Assembly (NCBI RefSeq): GCF_023277745.1
Contig: NZ_CP086322.1
Span: forward strand, 1,116,001 to 1,180,000
Reading direction: 5' to 3'
DNA: 64,000 nucleotides
Source: Streptomyces halobius
GTDB taxonomy: Bacteria; Actinomycetota; Actinomycetes; Streptomycetales; Streptomycetaceae
The notes under the pieces were generated by a model. The model did not search any database. It was not told where the DNA came from and saw nothing but the letters and a program-made list of their open reading frames with translations. Of this stretch, positions 36,251 through 43,952 are shown piece after piece. Position numbers and translations under genes: made by a program. Every line of letters starts with the position of its first letter. Position 1 is the first letter of the stretch.

Positions 36251-37040
36251 GAGACAGTTGTCTACCAGTCCAGCCTGCAGCTGTCCACGGCCACCCTGAC
36301 CTTCATCGGCGACCTGCTGCGCGGCCATCCGCTCGCGATGGCGCAAGCTCCCGCCCGGACAGATCGCCACGATCCTCCTCGCCGTCCTCCGTCATGACCA
36401 GCGGCTTGCCGACATGGCGGGCGACAACCGCATCTCCGCGAGCACGGTGCGCCGCTGGGTGATGGAAGTGATCGACTTGCTCGCCGCGCGGGCCCCGCGC
36501 CTTGACCGCGCGCTGAAGAAGGTCACCCGAAAGGGCGGCCACGTCGTCCTGTTCGATGGCACCCTGATCCGAACCCGGCGCCGCACCGGAGCGGACAACC
36601 GACGCAACTACAGCGGCAAACACAAGGCCCACGGCCTGCTCTTTCTCGCACTCACCGATGACAAGGGCCGTCTTCTGTGGCTGTCCGCAGCCCGCCCGGG
36701 ACACTCCTCGGAGATCACCACCGCCCGCTACAACCGGTTCGTCGAGCAGCTACGCGCCCACAAGCTGGGCGCCATCGGCGACCTCGGCTTCACGGGCCTG
36801 GACAACGACCCGAACAACCTCGTGGTCATCACCGGTTACAAAGCCGCCCGCACAAAACCGCGCACCCCGGCGAAGAAACAGGTCAACAAGCTGATCGCGT
36901 CCGTCCGAGCCGTCTGCGAGCACGCCTTCGCGCACCTGAAGAACTGGAGGACTCTCACCAAGCTCCGCCTGCACGCGCGTCACGCCACCACGCTCCTGAG
37001 CGCCCTGCTCGTGCTGACCAACACCGAAGTCTCGCGCTGA
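36251..37040 (+). pseudogene. IS5-like transposase with frameshift, copy B
   Basis: Clear relative of the transposase at 8312-9145. The first 27 codons (ETVVYQSSLQLSTATLTFIG) are in one frame. The rest, from RSRWRKLPPG on, is in another, with the shift near 36330. The DDE landmarks VVLFDGTLI, AIGDLGFTGLD and RAVCEHAFAHLKNW are intact downstream. A separate start at 36414 could give a 208-aa product lacking the HTH, but transposition is unlikely. Confidence 0.82.
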
Positions 37041-37111
37041 CAGACGATCTTGATTCCAGACGACCGCTCCTGACCAGCACGAGTACACGAACCGACCCCC
37101 CTGCCACCCCC

Positions 37112-37148
37112 GTGAGCAGCAATTTCAGGTTGAACAAGACTCATTGAG
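37112..37148. repeat. Conserved outer end of the IS5-like element, copy B
   Basis: GTGAGCAGCAATTTCAGGTT and the bases after it, read on the complement, align with 8205-8240 beside copy A. It marks the downstream boundary of the element at about 37148. Confidence 0.5.
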
Positions 37149-37183
37149 ACAGCCGGCCGGGGGTTCGAGGGGCCGGGGCAATG

Positions 37184-37378
37184 TCAGACGAGACTGATTC
37201 CGGCCTGAGCCTTGATGGTCTCCACGGCGTCACTGGTGAGCCAGCGAAGGGGTACGGCCGTCCAGCGGTCGCTACCGGGCTTGCGCATGACGACGGGCTT
37301 TCCGTCCTGTGTGACCTCGCACCGCATGAATCCGTGATCGCGCATGAGGTCATCCGCCAAGTGCTCACCGTGGACCAT
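37184..37378 (-). CDS. Small protein, last gene of five-gene chain
   Basis: A 64-aa protein beginning MVHGEHLADDLMRDHGF, with Asp, Arg and His scattered through it and a WTAVPLRWL segment. GGAG lies about 9 bases before the ATG, and the start is only 6 bp after the stop of the previous gene. It closes a chain of five tightly packed reverse-strand genes that face a divergent XRE-type regulator. No family name or function recognised. Confidence 0.55.
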   Translation of the reverse strand: MVHGEHLADDLMRDHGFMRCEVTQDGKPVVMRKPGSDRWTAVPLRWLTSDAVETIKAQAGISLV

Positions 37379-37384
37379 CGCTGC

Positions 37385-37468
37385 CTACTCCTGTTCGCGG
37401 TCCTTGTCGTCCGCCATGGCGCTGTGCACGTCGCCGAAGTGGATGATCCGACCGGGGCGGGAGTTCAC
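37385..37468 (-). CDS. Tiny protein (27 aa), coupled gene
   Basis: A 27-codon frame starting at GTG 37468, whose first bases overlap the stop of the upstream gene (GTGA). Sequence ends in a highly charged ADDKDREQE tail. The overlap and position inside a tight gene chain are the main reasons to believe it. Unknown function. Confidence 0.4.
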   Translation of the reverse strand: MNSRPGRIIHFGDVHSAMADDKDREQE

Positions 37469-37590
37469 GAGAGCTTTCCCGCAGCGATGAGGGTGACGAA
37501 GAGAATTACCGTTCCCCATGCGCACAGGAGGAGGATTCCGCCTACGAAAATGCCGTCCTCGTGGATCCGGCGGCGTTCTCTTCCAGTCAT
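37465..37590 (-). CDS. Small one-helix membrane protein (41 aa)
   Basis: A 41-aa protein with a charged head (MTGRERRRIHEDG) followed by one long membrane helix (about 14-38: IFVGGILLLCAWGTVILFV). Its ATG overlaps the stop of the preceding gene (ATGA at 37587-37590) and its TGA overlaps the next GTG, so translation is probably coupled on both sides. Likely an accessory membrane peptide of this gene set. Confidence 0.6.
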   Translation of the reverse strand: MTGRERRRIHEDGIFVGGILLLCAWGTVILFVTLIAAGKLS

Positions 37591-37928
37591 CTGCGGGACT
37601 CCTTCTTGACGCAGTGACCGCACGGTTTCCGGCCGTCGCGCTCAGCTTTGCTACGGGATGTGACAGATATGACCGGCGCGGGGCACTTGCCGAGGATGTA
37701 GCAGCTCGGTACAGAGTGGAAGCGGCCGCCGCTGCTCTTGGCGACGTATACCCGGTCATCTGGACCCGCCCCGCGGGGGGAGCCCGATGCAACGGTCCGG
37801 GAACAGGGCGGGGGTTCACTGGCCGGACCGGGAGCGTGGAACACGAGCGTCACACCATGCGTCTGACACTGGTAGGTCCATCGACTCAGCCGCTGCATCT
37901 CGTGAGCGATCTCCATAGGGCAGCGCAT
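37587..37928 (-). CDS. Small protein with HxxxxC...CxxC metal-site pattern
   Basis: A 113-aa protein. The C-terminal half (FHSVPSCYILG, then GRKPCGHC) has His71, Cys76, Cys103 and Cys106 in the spacing of the small metal-binding domains that end with A-x(3)-G-x-x-PC-x-x-C, as in Ada-like and related proteins. The N-terminal part contains another Cys pair region and is Pro-rich. The ATG is one base beyond the upstream stop (TAG-CC-ATG). Binding of zinc is inferred. Confidence 0.6.
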   Translation of the reverse strand: MRCPMEIAHEMQRLSRWTYQCQTHGVTLVFHAPGPASEPPPCSRTVASGSPRGAGPDDRVYVAKSSGGRFHSVPSCYILGKCPAPVISVTSRSKAERDGRKPCGHCVKKESRR

Positions 37929-37930
37929 GG

Positions 37931-38422
37931 CTACCCCTTCCGGCCGGTGTTCTTGCCCGAATCGGAGCTGCCCGACGACTCTTTGTTCTTGTCGCGGTTC
38001 TTCTTGCTCACCTCGTCGGTGGTGCCACTCATCGCTGCCTCCTCGATGATCCTTACGAGTAGCTCAGACTGGGCGTGATCCATCGACGGAGGGATGATCC
38101 GGGTAGCCGTCCAGGTGTTCCACAGGACCGCCGAGGGCGTATCCGTGTCGATCCCGGCCGTGTGCAGTGCGGCGTCCAGCGCCTTCGCTACCTCGCGCCC
38201 CAGGGTCCCGGGTACCCGTCCGCCGATAGCCTCAACAAGCCTGACGGCGCGGGTGATTGAGAGCGTGGAGAGGCGGATTCGATTGGTGATAACCCCCTCG
38301 ACCATGTTCTGGGTGATCACAGAGGGTCCAGCATCGAGCCCCACAAGGTCCAGCGCATCATCCAGGCGCTGGCGTACATCCCTCACAGCCTGATGCGGCG
38401 TCCGGATCATCGGGGCAGCCAT
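37931..38422 (-). CDS. Helical protein with basic tail, first gene of chain
   Basis: A 163-aa protein, first in a chain of five reverse-strand genes. It is mainly alpha-helical (VRDVRQRLDDALDLVGL ... LVRIIEEAAMS) and ends in a Lys/Ser/Gly-rich, probably disordered tail (KKNRDKNKESSGSSDSG). No catalytic motif or membrane segment. It is divergent to the frameshifted XRE/TPR gene at 38566 with about 140 bp between, so that regulator may have controlled it. Confidence 0.6.
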   Translation of the reverse strand: MAAPMIRTPHQAVRDVRQRLDDALDLVGLDAGPSVITQNMVEGVITNRIRLSTLSITRAVRLVEAIGGRVPGTLGREVAKALDAALHTAGIDTDTPSAVLWNTWTATRIIPPSMDHAQSELLVRIIEEAAMSGTTDEVSKKNRDKNKESSGSSDSGKNTGRKG

Positions 38423-38565
38423 GCGTCGTCACTCCTCGGTTGTGATGTCGATACATGGAGTGAACCGAAGGCGACCAAGATCAGTTGACACAAAAGTGAC
38501 ACAACTGCGCTTTGGGGGAAGGAACTTGTTGGCGCCTACCCCATCCAGCCAGGCAGAGTGACGAT

Positions 38566-39752
38566 ATGGACAGCACACGCACGCCGGCCGCAGGCGAGAA
38601 CATCCAGGTACTACGCAAGGCGCGGGGGCTTGGGCAGGACAGGCTAGCCCGCACTGCGGGCATCTCTGTGTCTCTCTCCGCAAGATCGAGAACGGAGACA
38701 GGGCAGCCACGCCGCCCAACGTGGCATCCATCGCCAAGGCCCTTCGCGTCAGTACGGCGAGGATCTATGGGCAGCCGTTCCTGGGGCCGTCCGAGCAGAG
38801 TGACCTTCTCGAAGATGTTCGGAACGCTGTCCGGCGTCACACTCTCCCCAAGGAAGAGGTTCCGCCGCTTGACGAGTTGCAAGCAGACCTCCGCAAGGCT
38901 GCGGAACTGAGGTCCAACACCAAGTACCTCGAACTTCTGCGGATGCTTCCCAAGCTTCTGGGACAGGCAACCGCCACAGCCATGGCGGCCGGCGGTGACG
39001 CGGTTGCCTGGGGGAATGTGGCTGACGTATATGGATGCGCTTACGCCGTTGCCCATCGCCTTGTCCAACCGGACTTGGCTGACATGATTGTGTCTCGCCA
39101 GCAATGGGCTGCACGGCAGACCTGGAACCCGGTAGCAGAGGCGGCTACCGCATGGAACGAAGCCGGAACATATCAATCAGCAGGCCAATATGACGACGGG
39201 TTGGCAATTATCGATCGGGCTATCACTCAATTCGAACCTGTGATGACTGACGAGATGACCTCCGTTGTCGCACTGGGTTCACTCCACCTTCGTGGAGTAG
39301 TGCTTGCTTCCAGGTACAAGGACAAGGCAGTCACAGAAGCGCACTCGCAGAAGGCGAATGCTCTCGCCAAACGACTTCCCAGCGGGGATGTCCTCGCCCA
39401 CAACCTCACGTTCGGATCTGGCAACGCCGCTCTGTACGATCTCGCCGCGCTCGTTGAATTGGACAAGCCTGATGAGGCTTCCCGGATGGCTCAACCGCTG
39501 ATCGACACTCCCCCGCGGGGCCTCCGACCTTCGAGGCTGGGCCGACTCTACATCGACACAGCTCGTGCCCGCATGGCGCTCAAGGACTACTCCGGAGCCG
39601 AGGAAGCACTAAAGGCGGCCTTCAACGTTGCTCCTCAGATGGCAGAGATACATCCCATGAGCCGGGAGGTTCTTCGAGTTCTGTTCATCCTTCACCAGCG
39701 AAGCAGGCCGGATCTGATGGACATGGCGAAGAAGGCCGGCCTGGCTGCCTGA
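38566..39752 (+). pseudogene. XRE/TPR-type regulator with a 1-bp frameshift in the HTH
   Basis: The first frame begins at ATG 38566 with an XRE HTH (IQVLRKARGLGQDRLARTAG). It should continue into the second half of the HTH, which is instead in the next frame (KIENGDRAATPPNVASIAKAL). Adding one base in the TCTCTCTC run near 38672-38680 restores a normal motif. The rest (to 39752) is an open TPR-like helical domain of about 340 aa, as in Streptomyces XRE regulators. Only the one shift is needed. It may be a fresh loss-of-function mutation, a slippage-controlled switch or a sequence error. Confidence 0.75.
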
Positions 39753-39799
39753 CTCTTGCGGCGGCTCTGGCACCGGAGTAGCGCTGTCCAAACGCAGCG

Positions 39800-39825
39800 A
39801 AGGCCCCCTCCAAAGAGGGGGCCTT
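39800..39825 (+). terminator. Perfect hairpin terminator
   Basis: Perfect 11-bp stem AAGGCCCCCTC / GAGGGGGCCTT around a CAAA loop, 48 bases after the regulator stop. One of the clearest terminators in the window. Confidence 0.85.
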
Positions 39826-40000
39826 CTAGGCAGCGTCCGACGGGGCCCGGTGCCGACCAGGCTGGCACCGGACCGCTTGCGGAGCAATGCTCAGTACCTG
39901 TGGATCACTCCTGACGGAAGGAGGCGTATCTTCCCGATGGATCGATCGATAGGTCATCGAGCAAGGCCGACATTGCCGCGTCGGTCGGGAAGGCACGCCC

Positions 40001-40480
40001 GTGCTTGCGGTTGTCAACGAGGACGGCACCACGCCAAGCGGCAGTTCGCTTCTGGATGAGATTGTTCGGGAAGGCGCACGGCGGATGTTGGCCGCTGCGC
40101 TGGAGGCCGAAGTCAACGCCGACATAGCTGAGTTAGCTGACGAGCGCGACGACACGGGGCGCCTGCTGGTGGTCCGCAACGGCTATCACCACCCCCGGCA
40201 GGTCATCACCACGGCTGGCGTGGTCGAGGTGAAGGCGCCGCGGGTGAACGACAAGCGCGTCGACGAGGCCACCGGCGAGCGCAAGCGGTTCGCCTCCGCG
40301 ATCCTGCCGCCCTGGTGCCGCAAGTCCCCGAAGATCAGCGAAGTGCTGCCCCTGCCCTGTCTCCATGGCCTGTCCTCCGGCGACTTCGTGCCTGCGTGCG
40401 AGGTCCCGGTCGTCCGCGTCATGAGCGTGACCGCTCGTACGGCCCGGCGCCAGGAAGCACCTGGTGGGCATGTCAGGTAG
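40001..40480 (+). pseudogene. IS256 (mutator-type) transposase N-terminal fragment
   Basis: Start of a mutator-type transposase: LLDEIVREGARRMLAAALEAEV, then RNGYHHPRQVITTAGVVEV and APRVNDKRVDE, then SEVLPLPCLHGLSSGDFVPA. Family members are about 400 aa with a DDE core. Everything after about 40400 is unrelated and the core is absent. Confidence 0.82.
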
Positions 40481-40505
40481 ATGACGATGCGTCGATGCTG
40501 AGGAG

Positions 40506-40892
40506 TCACTGGGTCCCCCTGATCCACACAGGACTCTGGATGGGCCGGTCGGACTCGTCGAACGTCGTCACTGTCCAACCGCCGGCCTCGATGACGCGCT
40601 GTTGGAGCAGCCGACGGTGTGTGGCGTCGGCTGCCAGCCTCTCCCACGTGTGAATCAGGCACATCACTTCGCGATGTTCCGCCTCAGCCCGCATGGCGCT
40701 CAGCAGCGCAGCAAGCTGCGGCCGGTGCGCGCTGAGCGCATCGTCGCCGAGGTCGTACCAATGGCCGGCAAGGGCCCAGCCCCTGCGATCGGCGTAATGG
40801 CGGCAGCCCGCCAGCCGCATGCCCAGCTGACGACGGGAGCGACTGGCGCACCGGTCGTAGACGAAGGCCAGCGGGGGTCCGATAGCTCTCAT
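40506..40892 (-). CDS. Resolvase-like protein with displaced catalytic Ser
   Basis: A 128-aa protein resembling the catalytic domain of serine recombinases: AFVYDRC at the start, GWALAGHWYDLGDDA, a RPQLAALLSAM helix, then LIHTWERLAADATHRRLL and VIEAGG. In active enzymes the opening is Y-x-R-V-S. Here it reads YDRCAS, so Ser is one position late and activity is doubtful. It lacks the DNA-binding C-terminus. The ATG overlaps the upstream stop by one base (TGATG), so translation is coupled. It may be a regulator or an inactivated recombinase. Confidence 0.55.
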   Translation of the reverse strand: MRAIGPPLAFVYDRCASRSRRQLGMRLAGCRHYADRRGWALAGHWYDLGDDALSAHRPQLAALLSAMRAEAEHREVMCLIHTWERLAADATHRRLLQQRVIEAGGWTVTTFDESDRPIQSPVWIRGTQ

Positions 40893-41275
40893 CACCGGGT
40901 CTCCGCTGTGTGCCGAGCCAACAGGTACTGACAACCTCGCGCGAGCTGATGCACCTGGACGTGAGCGGCGAGCGCGCCCTGCCCGGGACCCTGCCGGGTA
41001 AGTCGCTCGATTGCATCGAGCCGGGCCGTCAGCCGGTGCTCCTCGATGCTGCCGAGTCCCAGATGCCGTGTCGGCTTACGGGCCTCGGGGAGAAGGCGCG
41101 CGATGTGTCCACGCAACTCCTCTTCCAACTCGGACAGTTCATCAGCGCAAGGAGAGGCGTCGCGCAGCTCCTGCGCGCGGTCGATCGTGGATTGGATCGT
41201 TTCCTCGTCGATCGGGTCAGGTGCCGAGAGGTCGGCAGACATGACAGTCGATGTTTCGATGCGGTCGGTGGTCAT
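40892..41275 (-). CDS. Helical hypothetical protein, middle gene of trio
   Basis: A 127-aa mostly helical, acidic protein (EETIQSTIDRAQELRD, ELSELEEELRGHIARLL). Its ATG (41275) overlaps the previous stop (ATGA), and its stop overlaps the next start. No motif recognised. It belongs to a three-gene chain facing the regulator at 41849, paralleling the chain at 37-38 kb. Confidence 0.6.
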   Translation of the reverse strand: MTTDRIETSTVMSADLSAPDPIDEETIQSTIDRAQELRDASPCADELSELEEELRGHIARLLPEARKPTRHLGLGSIEEHRLTARLDAIERLTRQGPGQGALAAHVQVHQLARGCQYLLARHTAETR

Positions 41276-41655
41276 GAGCGCATCGCCGCCTCGCCACACG
41301 CCTCTTGGAGAGCCGCCTTCAGTGGTTCAGGGGTGGTGATCCAGTTGTTGTCGCCGGGGCAGACACGCCAATGCGGGCCGGGACCCACCACACGGCGAGG
41401 CGGCGGGAGGGCGACGGCCCCGCGCGAGAGAATTCGCGTGCTGGTGCAGCCCCATCCATTCGCCGCACCAACAGGCACGAACCAGTACAAAACCCGTTCG
41501 TACGGGTCGTCGACCACCGCCCCACACCGTGACCCGAGGGATCTCATCACGGAGAGGCCGATGGTGTGTTCTACGCGAATGGCATCCCAGTTGATGCCGG
41601 CGGCGTGAAGCACACAGTCGACGGCTTGCGCAGGGCATACGGCGGGGGTGGGCAT
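41272..41655 (-). CDS. Hypothetical protein, first gene of trio
   Basis: A 127-aa protein starting at ATG 41655 with AGGAG 8 bases upstream. It has a mixed alpha/beta composition (YERVLYWFVPVGAA, WGCTSTRIL) and several Trp and Cys, and no signal peptide. It resembles no family I can name. It leads a coupled trio divergent from the XRE regulator at 41849. Confidence 0.6.
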   Translation of the reverse strand: MPTPAVCPAQAVDCVLHAAGINWDAIRVEHTIGLSVMRSLGSRCGAVVDDPYERVLYWFVPVGAANGWGCTSTRILSRGAVALPPPRRVVGPGPHWRVCPGDNNWITTPEPLKAALQEACGEAAMRS

Positions 41656-41848
41656 AGAGCGGCTCCTGGTCGCACCTTGCTCGACTGAACGTGCGTCAAG
41701 AGTTGCCCTGTCACCCACCGATAGCGAGGGCTTCTAAAGGACTTTTCACTGCGTCAAAGCGGACTTCCATGGCGCCATTTGGGTGACGGGTGGCCATAAT
41801 GAGGACTCTGGAGCGACACTGTCCAGAGACCCCCGATTGAGGTGCAGC

Positions 41849-43081
41849 ATGGTGCGACGTGCAGGAAACACCCGACTCAAGTCCGCCCGCGTGGCCGCTG
41901 GTTACCACACCCAGCAGGCATTCGCCGAGGCGCTCGGCGTAGACGTACGCCAAGTACGCCGATGGGAATCTGACACACCACCCTGGCCGCACCCCGACAT
42001 GCAAGAACGCCTCACGAACCTCACCGGTCAGACCATGGAAGCGCTGGGATTCACCGTCCCCGCCGGCCGCGACCAGCCGTCAGCGCAGCGGAGCGCCGCC
42101 GTGCCTCCACGGAGCGGGGTCGGCCATCTACCGGCCGTACCCTCACAGTCCGGCGCAACCATGCAGCCCGCGTCCGTGGCGGCCGACTACGAGAACGTCA
42201 CCCGCTCCCATCGACACTTGTATTGGTCGGTAGCCCCTACCACCCTCCACCCGGCCGTCGGCGCCCATGCAGACCTCGGCTGCACCCTGCTCGCCGAGAC
42301 CGCCGGTCGAACCCGCCGCGCTGTGGCGGCCGCCCTCGCCGAGACATGGCTGCTCGCAGGACGCATCGAGTTCTTCGACCTTCGAGAGCCTGACGACGCC
42401 GGACCCACGCTGCTTCGCGCCCTTCAAGCCGCTGGTGAGGCGAACGATTCCCTGCTCGGGTCCGCGATCCTCGCCCACAGCGCCTTCATCCCCGGATGGG
42501 CAGGCGACCGTGACACCGCGATGGAGCGCATGGTGGCCGCCCGGACCTACGCCCGGCGCGCCCCTGCCCCAGCGGAATTCCTGGCCTGGCTGAACGCCGT
42601 CGAAGCAGAGTGCGAGACCAGGTGCGGGAATACGCGCACCGCACTGCACCTGATCGCACACGCCGAAGAAACGCTCGCCCAGTGCTCCGAGCACCCCACC
42701 CCGGTATGGATGGACTGGTTCAGTCCCGCGCGACTGGCCGCGTTCAAGGGCAACACCCAGCTCAAGGCCGGCCACCTGCCACAGGCACGCACAACACTCG
42801 CTGGCGTACTCGACCAGATGCTGGCAACGGAGGACAAACAACGCACCGTCATCTACGGCGACTTGGCCGCCGTCGAAGCCGCATCCGGACAGCCGCAGGA
42901 AGCCTGCCGGTACGCCTGCCTCGCGCTCGACCAGCTGGAGATCACCTGGTACGCGACCGGCATGGACCGCATCCGAGAAGTACGCCGAGCACTCACCCCA
43001 CACCAACACGACCAGTGTGTGCGAGACCTCGATGAACGCCTTTACGGCTGGGCGACGACCGTCAACGCTCTGTCGCGTTGA
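41849..43081 (+). CDS. XRE-type regulator with TPR-like domain
   Basis: A 410-aa transcription regulator. Residues about 8-62 form an XRE-type HTH (ARVAAGYHTQQAFAEALGVD, then VRQVRRWESDTPPWPHP). After a Pro/Ser-rich linker, the rest (about 110-405) is repeated helical pairs as in TPR domains, which in this Streptomyces group bind peptides or small signals. Start ATG 41849 with GAGGTG. It is transcribed away from the trio at 40506-41655, which it probably regulates. Its last 20 bp overlap the end of the convergent hydrolase gene. Confidence 0.8.
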   Translation: MVRRAGNTRLKSARVAAGYHTQQAFAEALGVDVRQVRRWESDTPPWPHPDMQERLTNLTGQTMEALGFTVPAGRDQPSAQRSAAVPPRSGVGHLPAVPSQSGATMQPASVAADYENVTRSHRHLYWSVAPTTLHPAVGAHADLGCTLLAETAGRTRRAVAAALAETWLLAGRIEFFDLREPDDAGPTLLRALQAAGEANDSLLGSAILAHSAFIPGWAGDRDTAMERMVAARTYARRAPAPAEFLAWLNAVEAECETRCGNTRTALHLIAHAEETLAQCSEHPTPVWMDWFSPARLAAFKGNTQLKAGHLPQARTTLAGVLDQMLATEDKQRTVIYGDLAAVEAASGQPQEACRYACLALDQLEITWYATGMDRIREVRRALTPHQHDQCVRDLDERLYGWATTVNALSR

Positions 43082-43724
43082 ACTTCCCAATCGCCTCCGG
43101 AAGCTCCGAGAGCGACTCGATGCGGAACGTCGGCAACTCGCGCGCCTCCGGGCTGTTCCACTGGATAGTGGCCCACGGCCCGCGGTGCACAAGAACAGTA
43201 CGCATCCCGGCAGCCGCACCAGGACGCAGGTCGTTGTCCACACGATCACCGACGTAGAGGATCTCATCCGGCCGGAACGGGACCGCGGCGGCGACGCGGA
43301 CGAAGAACTCGGGATCCGGCTTACTGGCGCCCCAGTCGTCCGACGTACCGATCAGATCGACGTCCTCCGCGAAGAGGCCGCGCAAGATGCCCCCGGCGCG
43401 CACGGTCTGGTTCCCGGCAATCCCAAGCCACAGCCCCTCACTCCGCAGCTGCGCCAACGCCGGACGGACGTCCGCGTACAGGTCCGACTCATCGAAGTAC
43501 TCCGGCTGCCCCGCAGCAGCGCGCGCCTCACGCTGCTTGTAGAGGTCGAAGCCCGGCTGGAACTCCTGAAACACCTCGCGGTAGTCCCGCCCCTGCGCGA
43601 TCACTGCCCCGAACATCGCCGCAAAGGTATGCCGCGGCACACCGAGCCAGTCAGCCCACGTGCCGTACTCCCGGGTCTCGTCGACCAGGCACTCACCGAC
43701 ATCGAACACCACAGCACGAATCAT
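43062..43724 (-). CDS. HAD-superfamily hydrolase
   Basis: A 220-aa hydrolase of the haloacid-dehalogenase superfamily. Motif I is FDVGECLVDE (nucleophile Asp8). The usual second Asp or Thr, two residues on, is Gly here, as in several sub-families. Motif II Thr/Ser is in LGIAGNQ, motif III is Lys in SKPDPEFF, and motif IV is VGDRVDND. There is a helical cap between I and II. The ATG at 43724 begins at the catalytic strand; the earlier start at 43748 is possible. The substrate cannot be told. Confidence 0.85.
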   Translation of the reverse strand: MIRAVVFDVGECLVDETREYGTWADWLGVPRHTFAAMFGAVIAQGRDYREVFQEFQPGFDLYKQREARAAAGQPEYFDESDLYADVRPALAQLRSEGLWLGIAGNQTVRAGGILRGLFAEDVDLIGTSDDWGASKPDPEFFVRVAAAVPFRPDEILYVGDRVDNDLRPGAAAGMRTVLVHRGPWATIQWNSPEARELPTFRIESLSELPEAIGKFNATER

Positions 43725-43952
43725 GCGAACACCATACTGACCGGCCAAGCCAAGCGGTCACACGCCGTGCTCGCGGAAGCCACACCTCCAGCCCCGCTCC
43801 GCTCACCCGAACTCGTCTGAACGACCACCCCATCTCCACGGTCCGGGCTGACTCGTCGGCCAGAGCCTGCCCAAAGGCTGTCCGGCAGGGCTGATCTTTC
43901 AGCGGTGGACGGGAAGCAGCCTGGTCCGAGGGGGCACAGCAGGTCCGGTGGC

